This document shows positions 47,994 through 56,826 of a stretch of DNA of 64,000 nucleotides, one piece after another. The first letter of the stretch is position 1, and each line of letters opens with the position of its first letter. A model generated the notes under the pieces. It made no database searches and was not told the DNA's origin. It worked only from the letters and a program-made list of their open reading frames with translations. A program made the position numbers and the translations under genes. This DNA comes from Rhodosorus marinus (taxonomy: Eukaryota > Rhodophyta > Stylonematophyceae > Stylonematales > Stylonemataceae): assembly GCA_029953675.1 (NCBI GenBank), contig JAMWBK010000009.1, forward strand, positions 310,001 to 374,000. Direction: 5' to 3'.

Positions 47994-49715
47994 ATGGGGG
48001 TTGATGATGGTGAAGAGGAGGTGAAGGAGAGGGTAGGTGAAGGGAGTGGTGGGGAGGAGAGTGGTGGTGAGTCTGGTAGTGGAGAGGAGAAGGGGAAGGA
48101 AGAGGATGAGGAGGAGGAGGGGGAAGAGGAAGAAGAAGAAGACGAGGAAGAAGAGGATGACAACAAGGATGAGGAAGATGAGGATGATGGTGAAGAACAA
48201 GAAGAGGATGAAGAGGAGGATGACGAGGAGGAGGACGACGATGACGACGAAGGTGATGATGATGATAAGGAGGGAGACCAGGGTGGTGATGATGATGATA
48301 AGGAGGGAGACCAGGGTGGTGGTGATGATGATGATAAGGAGGGAGAGCAAGAGGGGGATGAGGAAGATGAAGGGGATGAGGAGGATGAGGAGGACGTGGA
48401 GGATGAGGAGGATGAGGAGGATGAGGAGGGTGAGGAGGATGAGGAGGGTGAGGAGGATGAGGAGGGTGAGGAGGATGAGGAGGATGAGGAAGAGGAGGAG
48501 GACGACGACGCGGACGAAGAGGATGATGATGAGGATGAGGAATCTAGGAAAGAGTCTGGAGCGGATGGGGAGGATGAGGGAGAAAACGATGAGGATGGGG
48601 AAGAGGAGGATGCCGAGGGAGAAGAAGGTGAGGAAGATGACGACAAGGACGAGGACCAAGGGGACAAGGATGATGACGAAGAAGATCAGGAGGAGAGGGA
48701 TGATGATGATGAGGAGCAGGGGGATAATGACGACGAGGAGGAGCAGGATAAGGACGCTGAAGATGAGGAGGCAGGGGACAAAGACGACGAGGATGAAGAG
48801 GATGAGCAGGTCGAGGATAGGGACGACGAGGAAGAGGAGCGAGAGATTAAGGACGACGAGGATGAAGGCGAGGAGGGGGAAGAAGTGGAGGATGATGATA
48901 TGGAGAAGCGACAGAGCGAAGTCGAGGACGGTGAGAACGAACAGGATGATGAACGGGATGACGATGAGATGCAAGAGGACAGTGAGCTCGATGCGTCACC
49001 TAAGAGGGGGGATGAGGTGGGAAAGAGCGCTGAGGATCGAACCGGAAAAGGGAAGAATAGGAATACTGGTGGAAATGGAGGGACGAAGCGAAAACTTGAA
49101 AGAGAAATCTCTCCTGAACACGGTCGAAAGTCCAAGAAGGTTGACAAGAAAATAGACGAGGATGCTAAAGCACAAGATGAAGATATAGACGAAGGGGATA
49201 CCGAGGAGCTCGCTGAGCTCGCTGAGAACGATGCGCAAGCGGAACTGGAACGGCACCGAACTTCAGAAGATAGGATGGACGCAGATGCAATAGCAGAAAA
49301 GCCATCTCAAGGGGACGACCCCTCAATGCTAGAAAGTCAAGCAAGCACGGAATCTATGCCTCCGTCCCCGCCACCTTCGCCACCACCTTCCCCGCTGAAA
49401 ATGAAACGGTTCGAATTCGATGGAAGCGACAACCTCACTGCGGAGGAACGGATTGAGGCGGTAACAAGTTGGCAAAGACAGCACGTATCGTCCTACTGTG
49501 CAACTTTGAAAGGTCACCATCTGCACCTGAAGAAACTCATGCGAAAGAAGACTCAACGCCTAAGAGAGAGAGATCGACTGGAAACCGAAGCCGTTCGAGT
49601 AGCTCGCGGCCAAGTCGACGGACGATGTAGCAAATACCGAATGCCACTGGCAGCTTTCATGCCTTCTCGCCCACCGAAAAGTCAAACACCAGCTAAATTA
49701 CCAAAAGTAGACTGA
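47994..49715 (+). CDS. Very acidic, repetitive Asp/Glu-rich protein
   Basis: A single-exon frame from ATG 47994 to the stop at 49713-49715 encodes 573 residues. Roughly residues 30-330 are almost entirely Glu, Asp, Gly and Lys. They include tandem repeats: a ~36-bp unit near 48250-48345 (DDDDKEGDQGG) and an 18-bp unit near 48400-48490 (DEEGEEDEEGEE). A basic, nuclear-localisation-like stretch follows (KRKLEREISPEHGRKSKK). The C-terminal 90 residues are ordinary, helical and basic (NLTAEERIEAVTSWQRQHVS, then LKKLMRKKTQRLRERDRLET) and could be the functional domain. Such composition is seen in histone or ribosome-assembly chaperones, but I recognise no family. The coding strand is almost pure purine for about 1 kb. 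Other long frames over the same bases are artefacts of the repeat. Confidence 0.65.
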   Translation: MGVDDGEEEVKERVGEGSGGEESGGESGSGEEKGKEEDEEEEGEEEEEEDEEEEDDNKDEEDEDDGEEQEEDEEEDDEEEDDDDDEGDDDDKEGDQGGDDDDKEGDQGGGDDDDKEGEQEGDEEDEGDEEDEEDVEDEEDEEDEEGEEDEEGEEDEEGEEDEEDEEEEEDDDADEEDDDEDEESRKESGADGEDEGENDEDGEEEDAEGEEGEEDDDKDEDQGDKDDDEEDQEERDDDDEEQGDNDDEEEQDKDAEDEEAGDKDDEDEEDEQVEDRDDEEEEREIKDDEDEGEEGEEVEDDDMEKRQSEVEDGENEQDDERDDDEMQEDSELDASPKRGDEVGKSAEDRTGKGKNRNTGGNGGTKRKLEREISPEHGRKSKKVDKKIDEDAKAQDEDIDEGDTEELAELAENDAQAELERHRTSEDRMDADAIAEKPSQGDDPSMLESQASTESMPPSPPPSPPPSPLKMKRFEFDGSDNLTAEERIEAVTSWQRQHVSSYCATLKGHHLHLKKLMRKKTQRLRERDRLETEAVRVARGQVDGRCSKYRMPLAAFMPSRPPKSQTPAKLPKVD

Positions 49716-50890
49716 CAAACGCGCGAAAGCAAAAAGCATTCTGCGTCCAAGAAGTGACGATGTACCGTATCTATTAAACGTCAATACCTAACATTTCAAA
49801 GCTCGTTCCGGAGGAGGAGATACTCATGGCCGAGAAAGAACTGAAATAGTCTAGTGAAATCAACCTGGAGAGCCGTGACACACCAGTAGCCTGAGTCAGC
49901 ATCAATTCACATGACCCCAACCCAACAGCAGACGCTATTTGCATTCAGGAGAACGGTGGAGGGAGAAGGCGATTCAGATAATGTACGGAGCGGAGGGAGG
50001 GGGGGAAAGAGAGCTACCCATCCACCTGGACTGATAAAAAAAGCGTTACAGACCGAACCATTTAATCTGAGTCAACATCAATTCACACCCTCTTCAACCC
50101 AACAGCAGACGCTACTAGCGCTCAACGGTTGAGGAAGAAAGCGCTTCAGATACTGTACGGAGCGGAGGCAGGGGGGGGAAAGAGAGCTACCCATCCACCT
50201 GGACTGATAAAAAAAAGCGTCGCAGATTGACCCAGTAGCCTGAGTCAACATCAATTCATACCTTCTTCAACCCAACAGCAGACACAAGTAGCGCTCAACA
50301 GAACGGTTGAGAAAGACGGCGTTTCAGATACTGTACGAGCCATCCACCTGGACTGATAAAAAAAACGTTGCAGATTGACCCAGTAGCCTGAGTCAACATC
50401 AATTCATACCCTCTTCAACCCAACAGCATCACTAGTAGCGCTCAACAGAACGGTTGAGAAAGAAGGCGTTTCAGATACTGTACCGAGCGGAGGGAGGGGG
50501 GGAAAGAGAGCTACCCACCCACCTGGACTGATAAAAAAAACGTTGCAGATTGACCCAGTAGCCTGAGTCAACATCAATTCACACCCTCTTCAACCCAACA
50601 GCAGACACTAGTAGCGCTCAACAGAACGGTTGAGGAAGAAGGCGTTTCAGATACTGTACGGATGGAGATGGGCTTAATGTGGAAATTGAACTGAATCGAA
50701 AATCGGTTGAACATGTTTTAGAAATATTTTATCTGAGTTTTGGGCGGAGGTAGTCTTCTGAGAGGAGTTTTCGATAAGAGGAATGGGGATGTGGGCTGAG
50801 GGGGGAGGGGGGAGGGAGGGGGAAGGAGGTTTTGTTGTAGAAGATGCTTGGAGCAGTCTGTGAAATTGTAAGATTGAAGAGCTTGAGAAG
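49716..50890. other. Intergenic region carrying satellite array 2 and the DCP1 leader
   Basis: No gene is seen. Array 2 of the satellite fills 49884-50660 (listed separately). The last 230 bases before DCP1 are a G-rich sequence (GGGGGGAGGGGGGAGGGAGG near 50800) and presumably contain its promoter. Confidence 0.4.
49884..50660. repeat. Satellite array 2: about four and a half units of the same satellite
   Basis: Same satellite as 42987-44039. The first unit (49884-49985) is the most diverged (GTCAGCATCAATTCACATGAC), later units are near-consensus, and one unit (about 50337-50345) has lost the GGAGGGAGGGGGGG block. The array ends at GGCGTTTCAGATACTGTACGG (50640-50660). Diverged outer units and homogeneous inner units fit unequal exchange. 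Confidence 0.93.
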
Positions 50891-52055
50891 ATGGCAGAAT
50901 TAGCTGGTATCGATGATGCTGAAAGAAACCGTTTAGCGGTTTCAACAGCGTTGAATGTTCTTCGTCGACATGATAGTGCTGTGGAAAGGATCTTGTGTTC
51001 TGCATCCCACGTGATTGTTTATGAGCTTGAGAGGACTTCGAAGAAAGCCGCTCCAAGATGGAAGCATACAGATATCCAAGGCGTTTTACATGTTATTGAA
51101 AGGAAAGGTGATCCGAGGTTCAGGTTTCTTGTGATGAATCGGAAGGGCATTGATAACTTGGTCGAGAATTTGATCCCTGGGGAGATAGAGCTCGAGTTCT
51201 CAGACAAGCTTATTATGTATAAAAAGATGTCTGGCAGAGTGAGGAGCATATGGTTTTACGATTCTGAAGAGTATGACAAGGCGAGGGCCGTCATCGAAAG
51301 CATAGCAGAAGGATCGGTAGGTTGAAACTGCGGGACACTAGGATCATATCACAAGGAGCCTGTGTGTTCCGCGACCATCATTGCGAAAAGACACGCTCAT
51401 GCTTTCTGCTCCTCTCAGTTCACACCTCTGATTCGTTTCCCTTTCCCCTTCGCCGGTCCACCTCTAGGACGCATACTTGGACATTGTCGGTGAACCCTAT
51501 TCTTCCGATCCTGTTGACTACAAGGGTAGCAACCTGAAGCCAGCACCAGAGGACGACATAACAAAGTTCTTTCCGGACCTCCAGATTTCGTCGGTGAGAC
51601 TACGTCTCCTGTTTCTTTCCAACTAAGCTCTACGCTATCTAAACACGTGCTTTTCGACACATCGGCCTGACCAGGAACAACCTCAGTTTCAAGAGCCCGA
51701 AGAACCCTACTATATTGAACCTGATCCCAAAGCTCCGCCACCGTACTCGAATCCTGACATACAACCGGAGTTGCCTGATATCATTACTATGTTACAAGGA
51801 GCGGAAGCCGGAGCGGCAGCTCCTGTGCCGTTCCACGATACCGCCATACTTGCACAGTCAGAAGCGCTCGGTGATGGTGCGGCACAGCCGGAGTCTTCGA
51901 GGGAACAGGAAGAGCTTGTAAACTTCCTGGCGGAGACAGCTCACAAGGACCGGAACAAATTGGGAAGAGGACAACTCATCAAGCTTCTTGAGCGGATGAT
52001 CGATGATCGAGACTTTTTCGAAGAAGTGTACTCCACTTATGCCGGGAAATTTTGA
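50891..52055 (+). CDS. DCP1: DCP1, mRNA decapping enzyme subunit 1
   Basis: DCP1 activates the DCP2 decapping enzyme in cytoplasmic mRNA decay. Three exons join in phase (50891-51316, 51468-51593, 51675-52055), giving 310 residues. Exon 1 is the EVH1 domain: RNRLAVSTALNVLRRHDSAV, ILCSASHVIVYEL, GVLHVIERKGDPRFRFLVMN, VENLIPGEIELEF and GRVRSIWFYDSEEYDKARAV, all typical of DCP1. The C-terminal part is proline-rich (PEEPYYIEPDPKAPPPYSNP) with a final helical ELVNFLAETAHKDRNK to LLERMIDDRDFFEEVY segment, as in the trimerisation region. The TGA at 52053-52055 is followed by a long in-frame open stretch (see findings). Confidence 0.93.
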
Positions 52056-52480
52056 GAGGAGACAGAAAAGCGTCAACCATGTAAAGCAGCGGACGAAACA
52101 GCTCCAACTATTCGTGGCTTGCTTGGCAAGCCAAAAGAAGACCCACATCGAGGCCATCGAGAAGAAGAACCAGCCTTTGAAGACAACTCGACGAGCTCGA
52201 GCGAAATAGCGAAAGAAAAACGCCGTCTGGAGAGAGCCTTGCGCAAGGCCTCGGCTGAAGCCACCCGGATAAAGGCTGAATTGAAATATGTATACGCTCT
52301 AGGGATGCGGGTGGGTGTTCAGTACGAGACTTTTGACTTTCTCAATCTCGTTCAGTATTGGATATGGTTTTTTGGGGGTTGGCTTTGCTTCTATGAAGCG
52401 GACTCCTCGCTTGCAAGATCGTTCGTATCCTTCTCCGAATCTGGTCTCTGCTTCTTAAGATCCTCCTTCTGATAATAGTA
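52056..52480 (+). other. Open, charged reading frame directly after the DCP1 stop
   Basis: Immediately after the DCP1 TGA and in the same frame, 138 further codons are open to 52472. The first ~90 are protein-like and charged: EETEKRQPCKAADETAPTIR, then EIAKEKRRLERALRKASAEA. The remainder after about 52330 reads like non-coding sequence. This could be a readthrough or alternatively spliced extension of DCP1, or an exon of an unrecognised gene. Confidence 0.4.
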
Positions 52481-52631
52481 ATGGTAGATCCCGCTGAAGT
52501 CCTTTTTCCCCGCTCCTTTCTCGCTCATGGATTTGAACAAGGCTGCTGTTAAAAGGCCGAGCGGGGCTTGCCTAGTTCATATCAAGGATAAAAAGTTTGG
52601 ACAGGCACGAATGGCCATCTAATGATCAGCT

Positions 52632-54360
52632 TCAGAGTCCACTGCGACGCACATCTCCGACCACGTGTATCTGCGTTGTTGCTTTTGGAAACACGTACGC
52701 TTCCACTCTTTTCGCTTCCTTGATCGCGATTCCTAGATCCTTCAGCATCAAGTCGCAGGCAAAACCTTTATCATAACCATTTGATGACGGAACGTTTTCC
52801 ATGACGTTCGGTACCTACGATGTGACCTAGAATCTCAGCTGGGGAACACCAAGGGCACAAGGGGGCTTTCGGGGTTAATTCCTCACCGGATGGTATGTGT
52901 CCGATGACCAGCAACGGCCCGAGGAAGAGTTCACGATATCCGTCAAAGGTTGTGCCTCCATTCCGAGCCTTTTAGCAAGCGACATTGCTTCAGAGACCTG
53001 AGCAATTAGAACTCAGATGAGACTATTCAGCGTCGGCGAGAATGGCAGTGGTGGTGGTGAACGTGAGCGGTTGTCGACTAGGCTTACAGCTGTCATTGAG
53101 ATTCCCAGTATCAGATTATTGCAGACCTGAATCCGACAATGAGAGATATCCGGTTAGGACCATGGGGAAGTTTTGAGGTTGAACCCTCTGCACGCACCTT
53201 TGCAACTTGCCCACTCCCAGCATCTCCGCAGGAAATTGCTCTCTTTCCCATGCACATGAACAATGATTCTAACGGGCTCAAGGTTTCTTCAGAACATCCA
53301 GCCTGCAAAATGTTTTGGGTCCTGTCAGCTCGTTCTTTCTATCCTGCACTTAGCCCGTCCGGAACAAGGGCGCGACTGGCTTGCTGGAAGAAACGTAGAG
53401 GGCTGACCCACCATGAAAGTCAAAGTCCGGTTGACAGCTCCAGGAACACCGCCAGAAACGGGGGCATCAATGAAGAGCGCGTTGGGGTTTTTGGTCACTA
53501 GCGCTGCCTGTAAAAGGATTATACGAGAAGAAATGAAATGCACCCTTAGTTGTCGATGTTCTGCGTCCGCGCTGTTCGTGCTCCAAGTCTATAATCTTAC
53601 CGAGAGGTCTTTCGCAGTCGCCGGCTCAATTGTTGAGGAGTCAATAAAAACTGATCTGGATCTCGCTTCCACGAAGAGTCCTAGTCGACGCAATACAAGC
53701 AGCAGATAAGCAACGCACCAGAGGAAGCCTCTAGACATGTTGGGCTTGTTGGGTATAGCTCCTAAGCTCATGTCCAACCTTACCGTTGTCAGGATCAAGG
53801 CAAACTTCCCTGACCTCGCTAGGACCTGGGAGCATGCTGATAACTATTCTACAGTTCGCCGCAACCTATTCAATTGTGCAGCTGACCTGGTCAGCACTAG
53901 CATCTTCGCTTGAACGATGGCGTTCCGTACCTCCCTCGGCGTTTCTGCCGTGACTGCGCCGTTGAAAACCTTTTTAAATCTGTGCAAACCGGGAACGGTA
54001 TTGGAATACTAAGTGCAGGAACGATTTGTTCAGTGGCTTTTGCTGTATCGATGAGAACGTACTCACTAGCACGGAAGGGATCTCGATCGTACACAACCAT
54101 TCTATGTCCAAATTTCGCCAAATTCGCAGCCATCGGGGCGCCTGATGTCGTTGAAGAACTTTTTCGATTCAGCTCACTTCCCAAAACGCACAAGAATCAA
54201 CCAGCCCTGAGACGAGAGTACGATATCCCCTACCCATGTTACCAAGACCGACGAATCCGACATTAGAAGCATCCTTGACGTTAGAAAGCGACCGAGCTTC
54301 AAATCTAGAAGCGCCGAAGACTGACTTGCTCAGTCTTAAACTGCCTCGCAGCAAAGCCAT
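52632..54360 (-). CDS. HIBADH: 3-hydroxyisobutyrate dehydrogenase
   Basis: HIBADH oxidises 3-hydroxyisobutyrate to methylmalonate semialdehyde in mitochondrial valine catabolism, the step after HIBCH. The start ATG 54360-54358 opens a mitochondrial-type leader ([20 protein letters not shown]), then the NAD-binding motif [20 protein letters not shown] across an intron. Later exons give [20 protein letters not shown] with the substrate-binding region, [20 protein letters not shown] with the catalytic lysine, and [20 protein letters not shown]. The last exons carry [18 protein letters not shown] and [20 protein letters not shown]. The stop is at 52632-52634 after [11 protein letters not shown]. 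The usual C-terminal ...GxxDFSxV segment is not seen. About ten exons are present; edges in 53.3-53.9 kb are approximate. Confidence 0.9.
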
Positions 54361-56336
54361 GCTCAGAAACACACCAGGACCTCTGCTTTTGCTGGGACAG
54401 ACTCCCTAACCTACTCAGCAAACGAAAACACCAGAGCTAGCCCTCAGAAGACCCATTCGCGGACATGAAAAATCCTAGTATCGGCCTATCAGCTAGCAAA
54501 GATGCCAAACACACCAGAGATGCGACAGTCACCAAACCCCAGCTGCCAAGAAGCACGACCGCCAAGAAAACTCAACCAGACCCAAGCTTATCAAGATCCA
54601 ACTTCTTGTGAGTCAACGCTTGCAAGAAAACCCAAGTGCACGTCCAATGCCACCCTCAAACCTCATTACTCAGAACAAAACAGACAACAGAGCCCAGCAA
54701 CGTTTCCAAATGACCCAAGCAGCTCGCCACCAGAGTCGCTACTTATGACCAATCCAATGCTCATCGGCCAAAAAGCATATCTAAAATCTGCCAATTGAAA
54801 TATTATCTCCAAAAGTGTTGTCCATCCAATATGGACAGTTGACGCTCCTTTCTGGTCCACTGATAAAAAAAAAGTTATTAGCGAGAAAACAATCAACATC
54901 AACGTATCCTTTCTAAAATTAGTTGATCTGTTCCCCATACAAAGCAAATTATTTTCTAAAAAGACAACGTTCCGGTGAAAAGAGTATTCCAGATATAGCT
55001 ATAACTGTAACATTAGGTAATTTTGAGGGAGGATAGGTTCTTCATATCATATTGTGAAAATAATATGTAGGATGAGGATCTAAATAAAGAACTATATTTT
55101 CCTGATCTAGCAGCCACGTGTGCCGGTTCTGATTAGATTCATATTTCATAGGAATTCAAAGAATATAATAGGGACTATGGAGGGAGCATTTGCGTTCCTG
55201 GAACTTCCAAAACAGATGAGGTTTCTATTTCTGAGAAATTTTCAATGGAAAATGATTGGGTTACGATTAATTTTTTTTTAATTAATTTATATACGATTTG
55301 GAATGGGACTTTTCTCATGTCTAAAAAAGTTACTTTCTATTTCCTCTTTCTAGCAAATCCTCAAGGCGTGGAATTTGGAAATTTTGTTAAAAAAACATTG
55401 GCAATTGATTTGGAGGCCAATCATTGGGGTAAAATAAGAGAAGAGAGAAATAGTATTAATTAAATAATTAGATACAATTGGAATAGCAATCACGCGCTTT
55501 GCTTCTGGGACTAGCTGAAGTGCGGTCGAGGTTGGCGACGATCAATGAAGAGATTTCCGCCCACGACTGAAAGCCAGCATCAAGTCTGAGATGTTGAAAT
55601 CGAACCAACAAAAGACCCGTTGACGGTCGAGCTCCGTGGATTGTTCGTAGCCGTCGATGCTCGCCGATCGTTCCCGTTTCCAGTCTAAATGCTTGAAGCA
55701 TTTTTATTCTCTACGCGCCCCTCAATGCCGAGTAGCTTGCCTGATTTGAGTCTCAAAAGACCGACGAACTCAGGACTATCTCTCAAACTCCGAAAACGCG
55801 GATCTAGACGTCAAGATTTCCTACTCTATCCCCTTACTATTCAGGCATACCTGGACAAGACTCCTCGATGACCTCTGAAATGCTTCACAGACTTCGTCCT
55901 AACCCAGGGAAGACCGCTATGTACGAATACGTAGGAAACATCGATACCGAAATTAGTCAATAAAATCAAGCACGACATCCCATCAGATCAGATCCGTTCC
56001 TATTTATTTACAAAATACCATCTTTACAACCTTCCTAATTATTTCTAGGATACATATATTTCGCAAACCTAATGAGTGATAATTTTTAATGTTATTCCTT
56101 TTTAGCTGATGCTTTAGTAATTTCGGCCTCACAAAGAGCATAGAAACGATCACAAACCCTTTAAATGTCTTCTAAAAATTGGGAGGCTAGACTGGGCTTG
56201 ACATTTATGCACTATTCATGCATATGAAGATTGAAAAGTACTAAAACCAAGTGGTTGCTTCTAATTTCTTTGAGAAAAGGGTTTCTATAAATAAAACGGT
56301 GGGCGGTTAGAAATCCGTTGTTCAGTTGGGACCGGA
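54361..56336. other. 2-kb intergenic region, largely AT-rich
   Basis: No gene is supported. From 54860 to 55480 and from 55980 to 56300 the sequence is AT-rich with low-complexity T runs. The open frames there are compositional. The stretch 55470-55870 has higher GC and short open frames on both strands but no motif I recognise. Confidence 0.4.
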
Positions 56337-56669
56337 ATGGCTGGGTCTGTAATACTCGTACCGGGAGAAACGCCTCTGCGCCTTGACAACAAGAGCACCT
56401 CCATCATAGCTCTAGGTCAGAATGGATTCGAGGGAGCCATAGACCCGGTTTTTGGAGGTGGAACGAAACCGCGACCACTCGTAGCCAAAGCTCTGTGCTC
56501 TTTTAAAGTTCGGTGGATTCACACACAGAGTCAAGTTACGAACTTCCTTGGCGGTCGTCAGGTACTATCTATGCCGCGCATTCGATTTGGACAGTACCCT
56601 GATCTGCAAAATGCATCCAGTGGGGTAGCTAGTAGACCCTGCAAAAGCAAATGCCTGGTAGGATTGTGA
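56337..56669 (+). CDS. Short hypothetical protein between the AT-rich gap and Miro
   Basis: An ATG-started frame of 110 residues (MAGSVILVPGETPLRLDNKS...) begins where composition changes abruptly from AT-rich to balanced sequence, with an AT-rich leader just upstream. The first ~65 residues look like real protein, with a VPGE turn faintly reminiscent of the N-terminus of exosome cap subunits such as Rrp40. The rest does not match, and only 157 bp separate it from the Miro stop. It may be a truncated gene fragment. The function is unknown. Confidence 0.3.
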   Translation: MAGSVILVPGETPLRLDNKSTSIIALGQNGFEGAIDPVFGGGTKPRPLVAKALCSFKVRWIHTQSQVTNFLGGRQVLSMPRIRFGQYPDLQNASSGVASRPCKSKCLVGL

Positions 56670-56826
56670 TCAAGCCGAGAACCAAAGTCCTTTCCCTTCT
56701 AGCGCGGCTCCTGAGGCCTGGCCTACACAGCCATCCGAACAGGTCTTCCCGTGCATTCGAAAAACTAAACAGTTAGGTCTTCTTTGTTTAAGCTGACTTT
56801 GTCTTGTCTCGAAGTCTACTTCCGGA

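Noticed and set aside
47745-48974. Long - strand frames over the acidic gene (a hydrophobic 409-residue frame and a Ser/Pro-rich 315-residue frame)
   Set aside because: They are the complements of the GA-rich repeat. Absence of T on the + strand removes stop codons in all frames, and neither frame has a family motif or a normal composition.
48037-49155. A 372-residue Arg/Met-rich frame on the + strand in the acidic gene
   Set aside because: It is a frame shift of the same repeat. The acidic frame continues into a normal-looking C-terminal domain, this one does not.
55245-55463. Short + strand frame in the AT-rich gap (MENDWVTINFFL...)
   Set aside because: It consists of low-complexity AT-rich sequence with Phe/Asn/Ile bias and no family resemblance.
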